A stretch of 42,424 bases of DNA from a virus, in the IMG/VR virus record IMGVR_UViG_3300010296_000017, positions 1 to 42,424 of that record. One strand, given 5' to 3'. Of the stretch, positions 38,659-42,424 are shown piece by piece. Position numbers and translations under genes: made by a program. The number at the start of each line of letters is the position of its first letter. Within the stretch, counting starts at the first letter, position 1. The notes under the pieces are model-generated. The model searched no databases, was not told the origin of the DNA, and worked only from the letters and a program-made list of their open reading frames with translations.

Positions 38659-41600
38659 TGGCACAGGCTGAGTTCCCCAAAAGGGGCCTGAACGACGACA
38701 CGCCGTTTGGCGAGCAGCCGGCAATGACGACTCGGGATGCGCTCAACGTGCGCACCATTGATCCGAGTACGGGCCGCAGCCGAGGAGCTCAGCGATCAGG
38801 AACCACCAAGTTCTTGCAGGGGGCCCTCAACGGGGCGCAGCCGGTGCAGGCCCTGGCGCAGACGATGCGCCCAAGAAACCAGTTTACGCTGACGAACCTG
38901 GGGTCCAACAACCTGACGACGACTACGGCCGCTTCGGGGTCCGTGGAAATTACAGGCACCATCACGATCCGCACGGCCATTCCGGGCTTCACGGTCGGCG
39001 ACCGCGTGACAATCAGTGATGGCACCACCGCAATCACGTTTGAGGCCAGCTTTCAGGATGACAACGCCAGCGATAGTTCGTACGTGGCGTGGGAGGCCAA
39101 CCCAAACAACGCGCCGCTGACGATGGCGCGGTTCGCGCAGAAGATCAACGAGCAGTCCTTCAGCATTGGCGCAGCGGTGGACTCGACCAACTCGTCCAAG
39201 GTCCTGCTGCAAAACACCGACGCCGGCAGTGGCGCGCTGGGCAACGTGGCTATTGTGGTCCAGGAGGATCTGGTAACGACCGACTGGGCCGCTACCGGCA
39301 TGTCTGGTGGCACGGGCGGTGGCGACGACAACACCATCGAAGTGGAGTGGCAGCGCCGTCCAGCTGACGCAACTGAGACGAGCTGGATTGAGCTCGATGG
39401 CAACAACGTGTGGACCATCACGGACCGCGGTGTGGCTGAGCTCTACAACCCGGACGGCGTGCTGGTCAACAGCATCGCACCGCGCATCCCTGAGGGGTTT
39501 ACCATCGTCAACCGCGTGGCCGTGGCCAGTGACAGCTCGGTCTATCTGGCGTGCAAGTCTGACGATGGCAAGGAAAGCCGGGTGTGGCGGTTCTACGCCC
39601 AGACGGACGTGTACGACGAGAAGTGGGAGTACGAGCTCCCCGGCACGGTGCGGCAGCTACAGGCCGCATTCGGCGCTCTGTATGTGGTGTCCGACTGCGC
39701 GGACATTGATGGGTCCGAGTACGAGAACACGCCGCCCGGGATCTTTGTTGGCCTAACGGGCCTGAGCCTTAGCACGCCGCTAGAGGCGTTCCGTAACGAG
39801 TGTCCTATGCCCGTCACTAGCATGGACATTTCCAACCAGGGCCTTGTGGCGATGGCGCACCCGGCTGCGTCCAAGCGCGGTTTTCGGTCAGCGTCAGTCG
39901 AAACCCCGGCATCTAGCGCCCCTGACCTGTGGACGCCTTGGGATCTGACCAACTACCGCGAGCGACTGTACTTTTGGTGTCGCGCAGAGGATGCGGTGGA
40001 TGAAAACGGCAGTCTGATTACAGACATTGGCGATCGCGTTGGCGCTGTGCCTGAGCATCGCCTGTCCCCCCCGGATGGCTATGAGCTGCCGTATGACGAC
40101 ACAGATCGTCGCCTGGTGGCGTCTTCTGACCGCCTAGCGCCTAGCTGGCGAACGGAAAACGGGGGCCGGCCGTATCTAGCGTTCAGCGCAAATACAGCTG
40201 AAGGCACCTCGCCGTCGGCCTTGGCCGGCACCGTGCTTGTTTCCAACGGTGACAACTCTGTAGGCAATAAAGGCGCAGACCCGGAAAGCAAGCTGCCTAA
40301 CCAGCAACGGCCGATCCCTAGTGATGACTCACTGTCATGGGTGACTAGCTTCCTGTTGCGGTTGCCGTCAAACACGACTGACCAACAGGTGTTTTTGAGC
40401 TTCGAGCAGGGCATTAGCGGTGGCCCGGACTTCGGAATCATTATCAATACAGAAGGCGGTCTGTACGCTAGTACGCTGGTCGATGGCGAAAATTCAATTT
40501 GGGTGGATGTAGACCCTAGGCAGCTTGTAGCCGACGACATCAACAACTCTGGTGACGCAACGTCTACGAAGATCGTTCGGTACTCCGACGAGCCAGGCCG
40601 CAGTGGATCAGCTCGCATGGCGCTAGTGACGCTAGTGTGGCATAGGGATCTGGCGCAAGACAGGTGCGTTGTCAGAGTCAACGGGCGTCACGTCGATACG
40701 TTTCGTGGCGTGGATAGGTGGGGGGGGTCAAATGGCAACTTTAGCATCGGTTGCCGTCGAGCCGCCGCAGATGGCGTTCCCGCCGACGACGTGTACGAAA
40801 ACAGCAGCGTAGAGCAGTGGAACAGCTTTACAGGGCGGCTTTATGAGTGGGTCACGGTTCTGGGGGACAGCAACAACGGCGTCACCGCCAACCTAGACGA
40901 GATTCCGTGCCCCCGCCCTGACGCAGCCAGCGGGCGCGGCGCAATTGGTGGGCTGGACATTGGCTATGCAGACAGTGGCTCCGTGCCGCATCACGATGGC
41001 CGAGACAATCCAACCTCTGCCACAGAAGTCGAGCTCCTTGAGGGCTACCTGGCGCACAAGTACGGCGTAGCGTACATTCTCCCGCGCAGCTCGAGCTCTG
41101 GGGATCCCAGGTCCAGCTTCGGCTACTACGAGGCACACCCGTTTGGCGGGCCCGGCTGGTTGCCTGAGGGGCCGAACGCCACAAGCAAAAGCGCGTTCTA
41201 CAGGCGCCAATGGACCAACGGAATGACGTTCTGGTCTGCCGGCGGCAACCTCATCGGCGGCTTGACCGGGGCGGGGATGTCTAGCGGTGTCGGGTGGGAT
41301 GGCGAGGCAAGGCTGGTGTCTGGTGGCAAAGCCCAGGCCAAGCGCGGAGAGAGCCTCGACAACGAAACCTCAACGGCCTATCGGCGCACAGTCTTCTTTG
41401 GCAGCCGCGCAGTCACAGGCAAGTGCGCTACGGCCACGATTGACATTTCTGCCAGCGTTAGCGTGGGGGCGACACTGACGCTGACTGACAACAGCAGCAT
41501 CGTTACGTTCGAGTTCACCAATACTGCGCCGACGCCAGGCAACGTGCGGGTTGATACGTCGGTGACGGCTACCAGCCAGGACACCAAGCAGCGCCTCATT

Positions 41601-42424
41601 GCGCTAGAGTTCTTGGACCGCCTAGATGAGTCTGCACTGGACATCGTCGGCTTCATGCACGGCGAGCAGAACGATGGCTCAGACGAGCACTCTGTCCAGT
41701 TGATTCAGGAGCAGATAGGTGTGGTCCGCGAGCTCAACATCGCCGTGACTGGCACGGGCCTTACTGCGCCGACGGCTTTCTCGGGAGCGGAGGACACGCC
41801 GGATGGCGGTTGGCTGGCTCGGGTGCCTGACGATCTTGATCGGTTGTCGGTAGACCCCGCCGTCGGCACCAAGATCCGGTTTGACTCTGCCAACAACATC
41901 TACCTGCCAGATACGACGCTCACTAGCGTCAACAGCATCGTGCGCCGCAGCAAGGACACTGGTTCTGTGCAATGGCGCTACTTGTTCCTGGGCAGCGAAA
42001 CGGCCAACGCCGTCATTCCGCTTGGAGACCCGTTGTCGTACGCAGGCGCCAGCCTTGACGGGCCGGAGTTCGTGTTTGCTGCCAGCCGCAACGGGCCCAT
42101 TGAGAACGACACTCTGTGGAAGCTGCGCATCCTGCGCGTTGACGAGGACCTAACCGGCCAGTTGTCTACACGCGAAGCTATCTACCTGGGCGTTTGTGGT
42201 GGCAGCGTGGTCAAGTTTGAGCGTAACGGAACGGCACAGGCCGTGACCGGCGGGGACAACTTGTTTAGCGCCGGCACGCCGTACATCCAGACTGCGGTTG
42301 TGCAGCAGAAGGTGTTCTTCACGGACGGCATTTCTGCGCACTACTACGACGTGGAGGAGGATGCGGTCAAGCCGTACATCAGTGAGTCGCGTGGGGCCCC
42401 GCCCGTGCGATTCCGTCTGCTGGC
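38658..42424 (+). CDS. Tail nozzle-like protein with inserted lectin-like domain (3' end outside window)
   Basis: At least 1255 residues, with the reading frame open to the last base. The N-terminus (FPKRGLNDDTPF ... RGAQRSGT) and the many short beta strands resemble nozzle or propeller proteins of short-tailed phages. Residues about 435-810 look like a LamG/concanavalin-type lectin, from ERLYFWCRAEDAV to ELLEGYLAHKYGVAYILP, the latter a recognised motif of such domains. A small module of the form GDRVTISDG...ITFEA (113 onward) recurs as GATLTLTDN...VTFEF (about 935 onward), on either side of the lectin insert. The protein probably seals the tail and binds host sugars. Confidence 0.72.
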   Translation, partial: MAQAEFPKRGLNDDTPFGEQPAMTTRDALNVRTIDPSTGRSRGAQRSGTTKFLQGALNGAQPVQALAQTMRPRNQFTLTNLGSNNLTTTTAASGSVEITGTITIRTAIPGFTVGDRVTISDGTTAITFEASFQDDNASDSSYVAWEANPNNAPLTMARFAQKINEQSFSIGAAVDSTNSSKVLLQNTDAGSGALGNVAIVVQEDLVTTDWAATGMSGGTGGGDDNTIEVEWQRRPADATETSWIELDGNNVWTITDRGVAELYNPDGVLVNSIAPRIPEGFTIVNRVAVASDSSVYLACKSDDGKESRVWRFYAQTDVYDEKWEYELPGTVRQLQAAFGALYVVSDCADIDGSEYENTPPGIFVGLTGLSLSTPLEAFRNECPMPVTSMDISNQGLVAMAHPAASKRGFRSASVETPASSAPDLWTPWDLTNYRERLYFWCRAEDAVDENGSLITDIGDRVGAVPEHRLSPPDGYELPYDDTDRRLVASSDRLAPSWRTENGGRPYLAFSANTAEGTSPSALAGTVLVSNGDNSVGNKGADPESKLPNQQRPIPSDDSLSWVTSFLLRLPSNTTDQQVFLSFEQGISGGPDFGIIINTEGGLYASTLVDGENSIWVDVDPRQLVADDINNSGDATSTKIVRYSDEPGRSGSARMALVTLVWHRDLAQDRCVVRVNGRHVDTFRGVDRWGGSNGNFSIGCRRAAADGVPADDVYENSSVEQWNSFTGRLYEWVTVLGDSNNGVTANLDEIPCPRPDAASGRGAIGGLDIGYADSGSVPHHDGRDNPTSATEVELLEGYLAHKYGVAYILPRSSSSGDPRSSFGYYEAHPFGGPGWLPEGPNATSKSAFYRRQWTNGMTFWSAGGNLIGGLTGAGMSSGVGWDGEARLVSGGKAQAKRGESLDNETSTAYRRTVFFGSRAVTGKCATATIDISASVSVGATLTLTDNSSIVTFEFTNTAPTPGNVRVDTSVTATSQDTKQRLIALEFLDRLDESALDIVGFMHGEQNDGSDEHSVQLIQEQIGVVRELNIAVTGTGLTAPTAFSGAEDTPDGGWLARVPDDLDRLSVDPAVGTKIRFDSANNIYLPDTTLTSVNSIVRRSKDTGSVQWRYLFLGSETANAVIPLGDPLSYAGASLDGPEFVFAASRNGPIENDTLWKLRILRVDEDLTGQLSTREAIYLGVCGGSVVKFERNGTAQAVTGGDNLFSAGTPYIQTAVVQQKVFFTDGISAHYYDVEEDAVKPYISESRGAPPVRFRLL

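Noticed and set aside
39558-39578. CUGACGA followed by GAAA on the + strand, resembling a third hammerhead core
   Set aside because: It is inside the nozzle gene, and neither stem II nor stem III can form around it.

Overview
This window is about 42 kb of GC-rich DNA from a tailed bacteriophage, most likely a short-tailed (podovirus-like) phage of a Gram-negative bacterium. It carries large terminase, portal, scaffold, HK97-type capsid, a head-tail adaptor and a nozzle-like protein. No tape measure, tail sheath, tail tube or tail assembly chaperone genes are visible. A lipoprotein plus transmembrane protein that could be a spanin, and a virion-type giant protein, point to an outer-membrane host. 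No integrase, repressor, DNA or RNA polymerase, endolysin or tRNA gene was recognised, so some modules lie outside the window. Host genus cannot be read from the sequence.

Layout. (1) 1-11926, rightward: the tail of a Gly/Ala-rich protein, a 362-aa protein, a 3443-aa polyvalent protein (two HExxH zincin motifs, a ParB/DdrB-like domain, an ADP-ribosyltransferase domain, a membrane-associated C-terminal part) and a small membrane protein. (2) 17433 down to 11923, leftward, almost all genes overlapping: a hypothetical protein, RecE-like exonuclease, two small proteins, RecT annealing protein, a 49-aa Cys/His protein, a beta-helix-like protein, a DUF1353 protein, a winged-helix replication protein and a G39P-like helicase-loader candidate. 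(3) 17510-19771, rightward: a hypothetical protein, RusA resolvase, a GroES-like co-chaperonin and a sulfatase. (4) 23176 down to 20130, leftward: small early-type genes, two of whose junctions contain hammerhead ribozymes. (5) 23291-42424, rightward: small terminase, a block of appendage genes with an esterase, large terminase, portal, scaffold with a nested lysine-rich gene, capsid, decoration protein, adaptor and nozzle. The nozzle gene is still open at the window end.

How it fits together. RecE, RecT, RusA and the two replication proteins would replicate and recombine the genome. The terminase pair, portal, scaffold and capsid build and fill heads. The giant protein is probably packaged and injected with the DNA. 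The GroES-like protein may adapt the host GroEL chaperonin. The sulfatase, esterase, beta-helix protein and lectin-like nozzle insert suggest contact with sulfated or acylated surface polysaccharide.

The most striking signals are a pair of complete type III hammerhead ribozymes at 21325-21379 and 22453-22504, leftward strand. In each, the upstream stop codon runs into a GCAA-capped hairpin that would compete with ribozyme stem III, and all three strands covary between the copies. Others are the phage sulfatase beside GroES, the lysine-rich gene overprinted inside the scaffold gene, and a perfect 15-bp palindrome between the divergent operons at 17447-17461.
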